The position numbers and the translations under genes were made by a program. Shown here one piece after another: positions 1 to 9,414 of a DNA stretch of 64,000 nt (positions are counted from its first letter, which is position 1; every line of letters starts with the position of its first letter). Source of the DNA: Hoplostethus atlanticus (lineage: Eukaryota > Chordata > Actinopteri > Trachichthyiformes > Trachichthyidae); the NCBI GenBank assembly GCA_034670405.1, contig JAXDDX010000033.1, positions 3,436,501-3,500,500 of the forward strand. The letters run 5' to 3'. Below the pieces are notes generated by a model. That model did no database searches. It was not told the DNA's origin and saw nothing but the letters and a program-made list of their open reading frames with translations.

Positions 1-1059
1 TATCAAATGACGAGAGGCGGCCGGGGCGACAGAAGCCAGATAGCGTGCGAATCCAACATGGAGACCCAATTTGTCTGCCGTTGTAGTGGCAAGGAAGTCG
101 TGATAAGACATCTCCTATCAGATCCGCTGACATCTTGGATGGACGAAGCAATTACAGGAGGCAAGTGGAGGGAAATCTCAGCTGCCAGCGTCCCCTTGCT
201 GGAGCACAATGCATTTGTTGTATTTACGCCAACGTGGCTTCCCTGAATGCAGAGGATGTGCTGTTGTGTTGGATGTGCCTGCAGGTCCTGGCAGTGCAGT
301 CGTGTTGTTTTGGTGTGCCGGCTCCAGCTTTCACCCGGTGTGCTGTGGTCGTAGTGTCTCATTAAATTTTAAAGTTGATAGTTATATTGTTATCAAAGCG
401 TAACAGTGCCCCGGAGCGGTCTGCTAATACTGCATACTACTGTAATGTGCTGTTAATTCAGTGTATTGTTGAACCCCCCACCCCCCTCTGGCCTTTCTCT
501 AACCTTTCCCAGTTAGTTCGTTTTTTTCGTTTCTTCAAACTACATCTCCACCGCCTCCACGGATATTCATGAACCGCTCCCCCTCCCGTCTCTTTGTTTT
601 GGGGAAATTTCATGGTGAAAAAAATAAATAAAAATGTGACTTACAAATCTCCTGCCCGAGGCGCCACGACTATTCTGTCAGCCGGTTTCGTTCTGTAGAT
701 ATTTGTAATTCAGAACGATATCACGCGGTGTGAAAACCGCGGAGCTCCAGAGCGCTGCTGCACAAACCCCAACATGGCTGGCATGCAGACCCGAGGCAGA
801 TGCTTAGGTCTGCGACTCTCAGCTGCAGGGAGAAAGGTGAAAGGTAACTGTCAGCTTCACAATAAAAGCCACGCAGGACAATAAAAGCCACGCTAAAATC
901 TCGGTTGCTCTTTTGTGATGAATTTTCCTTTTGCGTCAGCTGACTCTTGAGCAGTCCCCCCTGAATCAACTGGTCTTAGTAACGGTTTGGCTGTCGAGCG
1001 CCCGGCGGTGCACGGTGTGCATAGTTCATCACAACAGTAATCCTCTTACCTTTCTACAG
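1..1059 (+). other. epha7: epha7 intron, 3' part, upstream of the juxtamembrane exon
   Basis: No Eph-like coding sequence is visible here; the transmembrane exon must lie further upstream. The stretch ends in a pyrimidine-rich tract and a CAG acceptor at 1057-1059. Several overlapping open frames on both strands occupy 3-400, which can indicate a decayed transposon, but I recognise no domain. A short phrase (caataaaagccacg) occurs twice near 862-893. Confidence 0.75.
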
Positions 1060-1185
1060 TTAAATTTCCAGGCACCAAAACCTACATTGACCCTGAAACC
1101 TACGAGGACCCGACCAGGGCTGTCCATCAATTCGCCAAGGAGCTGGACGCCTCCTGCATTAAAATTGAGCGGGTTATTGGAGCAG
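1060..1185 (+). CDS. epha7: epha7 exon: end of juxtamembrane segment and start of kinase domain
   Basis: This 126-bp exon begins in phase 1 after the CAG acceptor and encodes (F)[17 protein letters not shown], then a stretch ending KIERVIGAG, which starts the kinase glycine-rich loop. Two conserved juxtamembrane tyrosines are present, at 1083-1085 and 1101-1103. In Eph receptors these autoinhibit the kinase until phosphorylated after ephrin binding, and then recruit SH2 proteins. They correspond to the positions near 608 and 614 of human EphA7. The exon ends inside a glycine codon before a GTGAGC donor at 1186. Sequence, phase and length all fit the Eph family. Confidence 0.95.
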
Positions 1186-1651
1186 GTGAGCCCATCCCCA
1201 TGTCTCTCAGCGCTTTTCTGTTTAGTCACACTGTGCTCTCATATATCACACTGACAGGCAAATATTTACACCTTGAATAGGGACACAGCTTCACGCGTTT
1301 GTATATTGATAGCGCAATTGCAAATAGGGGAAAAAGTTCATTGCAATTAATGTGTGGGCTGCATCTTTCAGAGGTAGTCGCAGAGATACCCGCGGCTGAA
1401 AGATTGCTGCCACATGGGTTTTAGAGAGGCGGTCAATGACAGTCTCTCTGCATCTGTAGCATGTCTTATTATAGGTCTCGGTTACACTCCCCTGAGTATA
1501 ACAAGATGTCGCACTCCAATTTATATTCCACCACAGCACAGCTGCTTTGTCTCAAAATACACTAATAAATTTGTCATCGTGAAGCGCTTGATTTTTTTTT
1601 TTTTTTTTTTACCCCCACCCCTTCAGTCATGAATGGTTTTATCCCTCACAG
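1186..1651 (+). other. epha7: epha7 intron (466 bp)
   Basis: Flanked by GTGAGC and CAG. The only marked feature is a run of about 20 T at 1591-1610 followed by a C-rich stretch, probably the polypyrimidine tract of the acceptor. No other coding signal is seen. Confidence 0.85.
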
Positions 1652-1837
1652 GAGAGTTCGGGGAGGTGTGCAGCGGCCGGCTGAAGCTCCCCGGTAAACG
1701 GGACATGTCAGTCGCCATCAAAACCTTAAAAGTGGGCTACACGGAGAAACAGAGGCGGGACTTCCTGTGCGAGGCCAGCATCATGGGTCAGTTTGACCAT
1801 CCCAACGTGGTTCATCTGGAAGGTGTCGTGACGAGAG
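1652..1837 (+). CDS. epha7: epha7 exon: kinase N-lobe
   Basis: This 186-bp exon completes the glycine loop ([12 protein letters not shown]) and encodes the N-lobe. The ATP-anchoring lysine of VAIK is at 1720-1722 and the paired alpha-C glutamate (CEAS) at 1771-1773, so both residues needed for nucleotide binding are intact. The rest ([18 protein letters not shown]) follows the Eph consensus. A small local difference from mammalian EphA7 as I remember it is DMSVAIK where mammals have DVAVAIK, which is conservative. The exon ends in phase 1 before GTAATC. A run of 14 C lies in the intron just after it, at 1891-1904. Confidence 0.96.
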
Positions 1838-2246
1838 GTAATCAGCAGCAACATACAGACAGACGCTGTAAAGAGGAAGTTCTACCTCTACCCCCCCCCC
1901 CCCCGGTGTTTCTCTACATCGACGTGTTGATGCCATGAGACAGTTTGAAGATATTGTAGCTGGTTGATTGATGCGTTACATTACAGTATATTTGGCTTTG
2001 GGAGGTAAAAGTGCCGCTGCCAAAAGAGTGACATTGGATCTGATTGAATTAGCCACGCTCCCTGTTCAACATTTCCTCATTTAGACACTGTAATAAAAGG
2101 AGCAGATGGTACATTTTAATTAAAAGCCAATGAAACACAAAGCTAAAAATAGCTTGATAGAGTAATTTATAGAGAAGCATTTGCAAGCAAACAACATTTA
2201 TGTACCAATTAATAAACTCTTTTTCTTTCTCTTTTTTTTTCTTCAG
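1838..2246 (+). other. epha7: epha7 intron (409 bp)
   Basis: Starts GTAATC and ends in a long pyrimidine tract plus CAG at 2244-2246. It contains a run of 14 C at 1891-1904. Nothing else is recognised. Confidence 0.85.
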
Positions 2247-2308
2247 GAAAGCCAGTGATGATTGTGATTGAATACATGGAGAACGGTTCATTAGACGCTT
2301 TCCTCAGG
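2247..2308 (+). CDS. epha7: epha7 exon: kinase hinge region
   Basis: This small 62-bp exon encodes KPVMIVIEYMENGSLDAFLR, the strand leading to the hinge and the start of helix D. The IEYMENG stretch is the hinge of Eph kinases and contacts the adenine of ATP. The 62-bp length and phase (entering in phase 1, leaving in phase 0) match the equivalent exon of other Eph genes. Mammalian EphA7 has EFMENGAL here as I remember it; the Tyr and Ser seen are found in other Ephs. The GTGAGT donor follows at 2309. Confidence 0.95.
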
Positions 2309-2489
2309 GTGAGTATCACCTTCTCAGTACAGGCGGCGTAAAAAAGCACCTTTTTTTTTCCTTGTGTAGAAAGTGTTACAGCAGGAAGTCTGCGGCAGCA
2401 CGTACCGGCAACTGCTGCAGTGCTGTGACCTAAATATCCCTCATGGTCAGTTGAAAGATGGCTGACCTGACTCGGTTTTCTCTCCGCAG

Positions 2490-2699
2490 AAACACGATGG
2501 TCAATTCACAGTCATCCAGTTGGTCGGGATGCTGCGGGGCATAGCGGCGGGGATGAGATACCTCTCCGATATGGGATACGTCCATCGAGATCTGGCCGCG
2601 CGGAACATCCTCGTCAACAGCAATCTCGTATGTAAAGTGTCTGACTTCGGCCTGTCGAGGGTGATAGACGACGACCCCGAGGCTGTCTACACAACAACC
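2490..2699 (+). CDS. epha7: epha7 exon: kinase catalytic loop and DFG
   Basis: This 210-bp exon (70 codons, phase 0 at both ends) encodes [17 protein letters not shown] through the start of the activation segment. The catalytic loop HRDLAARN lies at 2583-2606, with the catalytic Asp and Asn present. The metal-binding DFG is at 2643-2651. The exon ends EAVYTTT, which includes the activation-loop tyrosine. All core catalytic residues are intact, so this exon gives no sign of pseudogene decay. Donor GTGAGT follows at 2700. Confidence 0.96.
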
Positions 2700-2974
2700 G
2701 TGAGTCAATTAAACCGGCTCCGTATTGCTTTCTCTACCCAGAAAACCCTCTTGGAATACTCTAATCAAGTCACAGCCGATGCATGAAAATAGAGCAGGAG
2801 TGAACGTTCTGTATGCCAAACAAGCTGTGATCAAGTTTGTCTGAAAGTTTTTTTTCTTGGCTGACCCTGTGTGTAATGTCGAAAACTCTCTTCTAATTGA
2901 TATTTTAGGGGAAGATGCAGGATGTAATGAATTTGATCTTTACTCCAGCCACTGACCTGCGTTTTACTGAACAG

Positions 2975-3125
2975 GGCGGAAAGATACCCTGTCCGATGGA
3001 CCGCGACGGAAGCCATCCAGTACCGTAAATTCACCTCTGCGAGCGACGTGTGGAGTTATGGCATTGTCATGTGGGAGGTCATGTCCTATGGGGAACGGCC
3101 TTACTGGGACATGTCCAATCAAGAT
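2975..3125 (+). CDS. epha7: epha7 exon: kinase activation segment to helix F, carrying a +1 frameshift
   Basis: The exon encodes GGKIP, then one extra base, then [14 protein letters not shown] through to YWDMSNQD before GTGAGT. Its length is 151 bp where the family's exon is 150 bp. The extra base is a T within 2986-2990 (between the CCC codon and the GTC codon). Read literally it changes frame and gives a TAA at 3026-3028, removing most of the C-lobe and the SAM domain. In the restored-phase part, codon 3006-3008 is ACG, so the conserved Pro of the APE motif reads as Thr. Everything else is normal. A sequencing or assembly error is the simplest reading; a real null allele or very recent decay is the alternative. 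Confidence 0.9.
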
Positions 3126-5461
3126 GTGAGTTGCTACCCACGATATGAAGTCATTCATTCATCAACACAACATGTTTCCCCCAGTCCCCGCTGAGGGAAC
3201 CGCCGCGTAGCCAAAGATCATGATCGTAATATTCCAAGGACATTGTTCCTTCAGCTGCTGGGTCACGGGGCTGTTTTGGACACGCACACATGAAAACACT
3301 CAGGTTGTTATCCACGACATGAAACAAGAAAGAAATAAACATCTTATCTGTTATCTGACCTGATAAACTCAGAGGTCACAGGAGATATCACATACATCAA
3401 ATTATAACTTCTGGTACATTTCACATCATGTACAAAAGAACTAGTCTCATTTCTGAGGTGTATCAAAAGCATTATAATTTATTGCTGTATTATTTTGTGT
3501 AGACCTTTATGTTTTCTCATGTATAGCACACCAGTATTGATTTAATACACTGGGTTACTTTATCATTAAGTTCAAATTCAGGTCCAAAAACCAGTTGAGA
3601 ACCGGAGTGGAGCATTGCAGGGTTTTCACTCCATTCAGCCCTAATGAAGCCGTCCCACACAAATGTAGAAAATTACAGACGAAAAAAAAAACCCACTTTG
3701 TAGTTTATTCTGAAAGGCTTTCTCAGAGGACCCTCGTGAGAACAGTCTGGTTGGATGGTAACCTTGGGTTTAATTAGTTCAAGAAGTCTTGATATAACCA
3801 TGCAGTTTGCATCCAGCCCTAGGAGACTTGGTCCGGAAACGGTGCCTCGACTGCAAGACGCAAAGTGAATGAATGTGAAGATAATAATATTAATAATAGT
3901 AATGGAAACGACTCGGCGTGCAGAATGCCTTTAAATGTTATAATGACTCACAGTGAAGCAATTCTACAGTCAACAACTTGCAATTTGTGCCGCACTCATT
4001 GCTTTTTTTTTGAGGTGTGATGTACAAGCCAGGAATGTAAAGACATGATGAAGTGATTGTAAAGGTCTTGACACACTCAGAACAGGAAACTAGTCAGCAT
4101 CTGTCCTAGTCTGGTCCTTTGGTGGTGAGCATCAAACCAGCAGTGATTTCACAGGACTTGTTCTGTGTGTGCAGAACTTTAGAAGAGCAAATAAACATTC
4201 AAAACTTCAAGGGTTAAATTATAAGAGCTTGAATGTTTTTTTCTCACAGAACATGTTTGGTCTTGCAAGTCTTACAACTGTTTTTACAAATGTCACAAAT
4301 TGCCGTGATGACTGACTGGCTCAGAGCTCGCCGAGTGCCGCTCCCTGGCTCAACCGTGGGCTCCTGCCAACTCCCACCGAGGAGTCCAACTGAGCCAGAC
4401 CACATGAAGCTGGTCCTTATTGTCGGACACTGACATATTTTGATTGATGATGCCTGGCAAGTATGTTCTGGCCTTAAGAAACATGCAGTGTTTAGCAGAG
4501 GACAGCCAGACCCCCCCCACTCCCCCAGCCCTGCTAACCGGAGCCCTGCTGATTGAACAATCAGATGTTAGCGATGCTAAACAAGATGGCTGGGCATTAA
4601 AGTGGCGTATGTGGTGTTTTGACGCTCCGCTACTTGACAGACGTCAGTGTCAGAGATTTTCGTGCTCTGTCAAGACGCCGACAAACAGCTCCTCCGGGGA
4701 TGCAGAGAGAACATTATTTGCATTTTTTTTTTTTTTTAACAATTTCAGTGTTTTGACACCTTTCCCTCCGCGGCTCGTTCTCGTTTGAGCCGTCCTGACA
4801 GGAATAGCAAGATGAATATATGCAGAAAATACCCAGCCTGGCGTCCGCGGAGCAAAGAGAGAGAGAGGCTTGAAATCAAAGGTGCCCACTGCACCTCGTG
4901 TTCTCACGGTATTGACTTTCAATGAACTTGGTGTTAAACTGCGTGCGTGATGTGCAGTGAGAGTGGATTCGGCTTGAGAGGCAATGCAGATGCATCTTTT
5001 CTATTATTCATTACAGCTGTGTAACTGTAACACGCGAACAACGTGGGGAACGAGTCTCGGGAAAACAACACCGCCTCTTTGCTTTAATTCATTTCACTGC
5101 GTCTGCGTCGGCATAATGAGAAACTCCACTGTGATATCTCCATCCTCACTTGATTTTTACTCTTAAAATCTCATCATCGTGGCCCTGCTACTTTGAGTCG
5201 CGCCGCTTTGAATCCTCATGTTCCCAATTACTGCAGCAAACTGGCACACAACCATCAAATCTGGTTAGGTCCTTTTTTATTCTCTAACGCACGGCATCTG
5301 CAGTAGGTAACCATGAAATCATCACGTCCCGGCGTTCCTTGTGTACAAACACTGTGATTAAAGGATGACATGTACGCGGAGGGTAGTAAACGACTCACTT
5401 TGTTTTAATTTTGGCGGTGACGGATACTAAAGACGCTCATCTGTTTTCGGATTCCCCCCAG
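3126..5461 (+). other. epha7: epha7 intron (2.3 kb)
   Basis: The largest intron in the visible part, between GTGAGT and CCCCCCAG. It holds homopolymer runs (A near 3680, T near 4725) and no recognisable exon. Short open frames here lack Eph or other domain similarity. No transposon ends were identified. Confidence 0.8.
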
Positions 5462-5655
5462 GTCATCAAGGCGATAGAGGAGGGCTACCGTCTCCCCGCC
5501 CCGATGGACTGCCCGCCAGGCCTGCATCAGCTCATGTTGGACTGCTGGCAGAAAGACAGGGCTGAGCGTCCCAAGTTTGATCAGATCGTCGGCATCCTCG
5601 ATAAGATGATCCGCAACCCCAACACCTTGAAGACCCCGGTGGGAACGTGTACAAG
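5462..5655 (+). CDS. epha7: epha7 exon: kinase C-lobe end
   Basis: This 194-bp exon encodes [30 protein letters not shown]..., helices G to I of the kinase. It includes the [13 protein letters not shown] signature with the conserved Arg of the final subdomain, and ends [12 protein letters not shown]. The length and phase (0 in, 2 out) match the family. Its intact frame downstream of the frameshifted exon argues that the gene is not long dead. The donor is GTAAAG at 5656. Confidence 0.95.
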
Positions 5656-6339
5656 GTAAAGAACATTCATCACTCAGAACTACAAATACAAAATCATGAC
5701 TATGAACCTCGAAGAAGAACTGCAGTTTGTCCCACAATGAGGCTTTTTAACTTTTATTCTACATTAGTGGATGATCCAAAGTGTCCAGTGGATGATTTAC
5801 CCACTGTAGTTCACAGATGAAAGATAAATCCCGGAGGATCAATAACCCAAAGCAGCTTCCCTGGCTTTATGGTCAATAGCCGGGCTTTTAAATCAATCCC
5901 TATAATGAGTTCCTGGTACTTCAGAGTGAAGTGGGAACTGCAGACCCCACTCTGACGTTTGTCAAATGAATGCTATTTGCAGTCAGAACATACTTTCCCA
6001 AGGTGAGATTGAGAATGGAGCCGAAAAACTGGCTAGAAAACATTTCATTTTATGGAGACTGTATGGGCAGCTGCAAAAAAAAACAACACAGCCTCCAATC
6101 CAACAGATATTGGTAAAAAAAAATATATATTTTAGGGTGAGAGAGCTGCTGTTTCTGTTTGTGAATGCGGTATTGATTGAAGCCTCAAATCAGCTAGTTT
6201 GTTCCCCACTCGCAATTTACCGCGCCACTGGACGCCTTTGGTTATCTCTCAGTCTCGTCTCCGGCTTGATTGTGTGTTTTCTGTGGGACGGTTTCCCTTT
6301 TCACATAACACATGAGCATCTTCTGTGCGCATCCCACAG
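5656..6339 (+). other. epha7: epha7 intron (684 bp)
   Basis: Ends CATCCCACAG at 6330-6339. An open frame runs across its 3' half into the next exon, but the amino-acid sequence before the acceptor is not Eph-like. Short A-runs occur near 6075 and 6117. Confidence 0.8.
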
Positions 6340-6495
6340 ACCAATTAGTCCACTGTTAGATCAGAGCACACCAGACTTCACCGCTTTCCGCTCAGTGGGA
6401 GAGTGGCTGGAAGCCATCAAGATGGAGCGGTACCGAGACAACTTCACAGCAGCTGGCTACAGCTCCCTGGAATCTGTGGCCAGGATGTCAATCGA
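6340..6495 (+). CDS. epha7: epha7 exon: linker and most of the SAM domain
   Basis: This 156-bp exon encodes [17 protein letters not shown], the kinase-SAM linker, and then [18 protein letters not shown] through [11 protein letters not shown], the first helices of the SAM domain. SAM domains in Eph receptors mediate receptor clustering and contacts with adaptors such as SHIP2-type SAM proteins. The conserved tyrosine in MERYRDNF is a known docking-site position in the family. Donor GTAAGT at 6496 splits the final Glu codon, which the next exon completes. Confidence 0.95.
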
Positions 6496-6556
6496 GTAAG
6501 TAGCTACACCGCCCCGAGGGTTTAATCATCAGTAGAGTTAATACCTGCAGCATGCC

Positions 6557-7471
6557 GGGGTGCGATCACACTTAGCGTTTGTTTTTTCGGGCTGAAAAAA
6601 AAAGTTGATTTTGTTGCGTTTTTGTCGTGTTTTGGTTCGTTGAGGTTCACACGGTCCAATCAGGTCTCGCGAGGAGCTCATTTATCGGAACTCCTTTATC
6701 TGATTCCAGTCCCTGTAACTTAAACTCAGCATGATAGACTCGCCTGCTCTTCTCCGGTGTTCATACCGGTTAAGAACACATGAGGAAGTATCTGGACACG
6801 AGCATCGGTTCATTTTGTTACGCTTGGAAAGCCTAGCGTAGCGAAATGAACCGCAGTCTGGACCGATGCTCGTATTCAGATACTTCCTCATGTGTCTGGC
6901 TATCAGATGTCAACATCCGCCCTCCCGATGCCCATAAACCCTTTGTGTTTTGGGGTCATTTCCTGTAGTTAACGAAGTACAGCACAGTTTTGTTGGAGTG
7001 AGCGCGGTCCATAATTAACACCTGCCGAGAGCCAAATGCTGCTAAATGTGGCTTTGGCAGATAAATCAATACGGGTCACCCACCACACTGACCGCTAACT
7101 TTTTGAGACGGTTACATTCAGATATATACAGACTTCTAATCTATCTCTTACATTCCATCGTAAAGGTGATTTAGCAAGTTTTAAATTAACACCAGCATCT
7201 ACATATGAAACAGCATTGAAACGAGTCGACACATTTCTATGTAGAATTCACGTTCAGTATTTCGGACCGTAAAACATATTCTTGGCTGGTAAATGAGTTT
7301 ACTGAATCCGGTTTACCCGCCCTCGGCAGCGGAGCCAAAAAGTTAATTTCATCCACAAAGGTAATTTGATGCCACCTGAGTTCAAATGGCAGCTTCCACC
7401 TGCCCAAACCGACCGGGGAGGAAACGCTCGGCGGTTCCATTAAACCAACATGCTCTGTGTGAACGTGCCCC
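6557..7471. mobile_element. candidate non-autonomous DNA transposon with degenerate terminal inverted repeats
   Basis: The left end (GGGGTGCGATCACACTTAGC) and the reverse complement of the right end (GGGGCACGTTCACACAGAGC) agree at most of their first 20-25 positions. The interior also has a GGTTCACACGG phrase near 6643. Such GTTCACAC-ended elements are common in fish. No transposase frame remains and I see no clear target-site duplication, so class and boundaries are uncertain. Confidence 0.4.
6776..6895. repeat. epha7: long imperfect inverted repeat (hairpin) in the last epha7 intron
   Basis: Arm 1 (6776-6824) and arm 2 (6835-6895) are reverse complements apart from a few mismatches and an insertion of about 11-12 bases in arm 2 (gcagtctggacc region). 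The loop is only about 10 bases. Outer stem bases are ACACATGAGGAAGTATCTG on one side and its complement on the other. In RNA this would form a stem of nearly 50 bp. It sits inside the candidate transposon and is most simply part of it. Confidence 0.85.
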
Positions 7472-7663
7472 TAAAACAAAGAGCTCTGTCAAACTCTTTT
7501 TCCTTTCATTATCCTTTGAGAAACTTATTTTAGATTCCCCCTTTTTTTTTTTGTATTCACATTAACGAAATACCCGAGGCTACGAAATGTTGCTTGTTTT
7601 GCATCGCGCCACGGTCCAGCGCGTCGTCGATTGATGTGTGTGTGGTTCTGTGCTGTCTTGCAG

Positions 7664-7778
7664 GGATGTGATGAGCTTGGGGATCACTCTGGTGGGCCAT
7701 CAGAAAAAGATCATGAGCAGCATACAGACTATGAGGGCCCAGATGCTGCATCTCCACGGCACGGGTGTTCAGGTGTGA
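7664..7778 (+). CDS. epha7: epha7 last coding exon: SAM end and PDZ-binding tail
   Basis: After TTGCAG the exon completes the split Glu and encodes DVMSLGITLVGHQKKIMSSI and then a stretch ending MLHLHGTGVQV, stopping at TGA 7776-7778. It finishes the last SAM helix. The four C-terminal residues GVQV form a PDZ-domain ligand; mammalian EphA7 ends GIQV, so Ile to Val at the -2 position is a conservative change that keeps the hydrophobic class. In the family this tail binds PDZ scaffolds such as PICK1 and GRIP. The tail is what most firmly identifies EphA7. Confidence 0.96.
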
Positions 7779-7809
7779 CGGACTTCGCGGTGAGCCACCT
7801 CGGACGGAC

Positions 7810-7836
7810 GGGGCTAACGGGGCTAACGGGGCTATC
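7810..7836 (+). repeat. epha7: 9-bp tandem repeat, three copies, just after the stop codon
   Basis: GGGGCTAAC GGGGCTAAC GGGGCTATC in direct succession about 30 bases into the 3' UTR. The three G4 runs could add to local RNA structure. Confidence 0.8.
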
Positions 7837-8004
7837 TGGAGCAGCGCCTGGGCAGTAACCGGGAGGATCGTCAAACGTCTACGGACATCTGTTGTGTCTG
7901 ACTCTTCCGGCTGTGTCTGGAGTGAAATCATTCCTTTGTTCCTCGGTGAAGGATTGTGGTCCCCCCCCCCCTCTACAAAAGGGCACTAAAGAGAGGAAAA
8001 GGGC

Positions 8005-8076
8005 AAAAAAAACAAAAAAAAAAAAAAACTACCTGGACGAGACGACTCTTTCTTTTTTTTTTTTCTTTTTTTTTTG
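8005..8076 (+). repeat. epha7: facing A-rich and T-rich tracts in the 3' UTR
   Basis: A tract of almost pure A (about 8005-8029) is followed about 30 bases later by an almost pure T tract (about 8052-8076). In the transcript these could pair into a hairpin of some 20 bp. Confidence 0.7.
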
Positions 8077-9394
8077 GAAGCGCTTAGAAACTCAACCACA
8101 TATCAAACGGAGCATCGGAAAAGGAGTTTTGACGTTTATTACCATGTTTCTTTAACTTAATGAATGATTTAAGTGCACACCATGACGATGGATTTCCTTT
8201 CAAAAAAACTAAAAAAGAAAAAAAAACTAAACAAAATGTCCTTGCAGTGATTTTCAATGTTTTCTTTTTTTTTTTCATTTTCTAGTTTGTTTGTTTTTTG
8301 TTTGTGTCGGCCACAGTGACATGTTGTGCTGCCTACAGTGGTTCTCCGCTATTTTTTTCCTTCCTATTTTGGACTTGACAACAGGGTAAAAACTCTCTTA
8401 TCCAGAAGCAGAGGGAGACTGAACTCTGGGTTTCAGATTAAAAGGTACTCTTGCCAGTTTGTGTTGAGACATGCCAGGCTGTTTTCAAACTGTTTGCAGT
8501 GAAGTTGTTGTTTTCCTCCACGTGTTGTTGAAGTGAAAATGGCGTCCTCCCCCTCGGGCCTCAAGAGACAGTATTCACACGGTGTGTTTCGGGCGTCTTG
8601 CTGTCTTGCTTTTCCTTGAACATGGATGCTCACGTTTTACGATGAAACGTGACCTTTCAAATCTTTTTATCGAGGAGTTTTGGAGGACACGAGGGAGGAC
8701 ACACCCACGAGGCGAACGATCACAAACTTTTATATCAGCGTAGCAATATTCCTTGTCTTAGTCTTCACCACAGGAAACGTTTGACTTTATCGCCAGATAT
8801 CCTCAATCAGAACAGCGGTTTAGTGATTCAATAGAACGTTTTTGAGCACTATTGAAAGATTGTATTGAAACTTTAGCCACCGCAAATAGTTTTGCCATCA
8901 TTTTGCCTAAAATACCATGTTGCACACAGTGTTTGTTGTAGTGCATTGTTCAGCCGCAGATGCAATTGTTAAAGGGTGAATCTATGGAAAGCTCTAGAAG
9001 TAATACTGCCTTAAAATGTGTTAGAGTAAGTATTGCCGCTATTTTAGGCACTTCAATGGCAATGCTTTATGCGGTTCGTTTAGACGGTGGTCTTATTTAA
9101 AGGGGTGACTGGATGAGCTCCCTGTTTTGTTTTCTTTCTTTTTAGCGTGATGTCTTTTTATCTAGAACTTGAAACGGATGAAATCAAGTGCATGAACACG
9201 GTTGAATGCCACGATTGACACAGTCAGCGAGGAGAGAGATCGACCAAACAGAGCAATAATTACCAGGTGGAAACGGTCCTCACCTGAGATGTTAAGGTGC
9301 TAGGTATTACGCATGTGTCTGTTGTGCTGTGACAACCCTTTGGAAAAATTCAGTCACCGCCGGGGGGGAAAAAGGAATATATATACTTTGACCT

Positions 9395-9414
9395 AAAAAA
9401 AAAAAAAAAAAAAA
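9395..9414 (+). repeat. poly(A) run, 20 bases
   Basis: Twenty consecutive A in the probable 3' UTR. No canonical AATAAA stands just before it, so it is not a processed-transcript tail by itself; it is a site where internal oligo-dT priming could mislead cDNA end mapping. Confidence 0.9.

Larger units (their letters stand above)
6496..7663 (+). other. epha7: last epha7 intron (1.17 kb), largely occupied by a transposon-like insert
   Basis: Starts GTAAGT and ends TTGCAG at 7658-7663. Most of it (6557-7471) is bounded by imperfect inverted ends and contains a long hairpin; both are listed separately. Confidence 0.8.

Noticed and set aside
3-403. Overlapping open frames at the window start, possibly a gene or transposase
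   Set aside because: They lie in an epha7 intron, overlap one another on both strands and show no domain I can name.
2975-3125. Alternative splice acceptor explaining the frameshift
   Set aside because: The bases before the extra T already encode GGKIP in the correct frame from the CAG acceptor, so a different acceptor cannot repair the downstream phase without losing conserved residues.
5966-6339. In-frame N-terminal extension of the SAM exon
   Set aside because: The open frame continues upstream of 6340 by chance; the sequence is not Eph-like and a good CAG acceptor in the right phase lies at 6337-6339.
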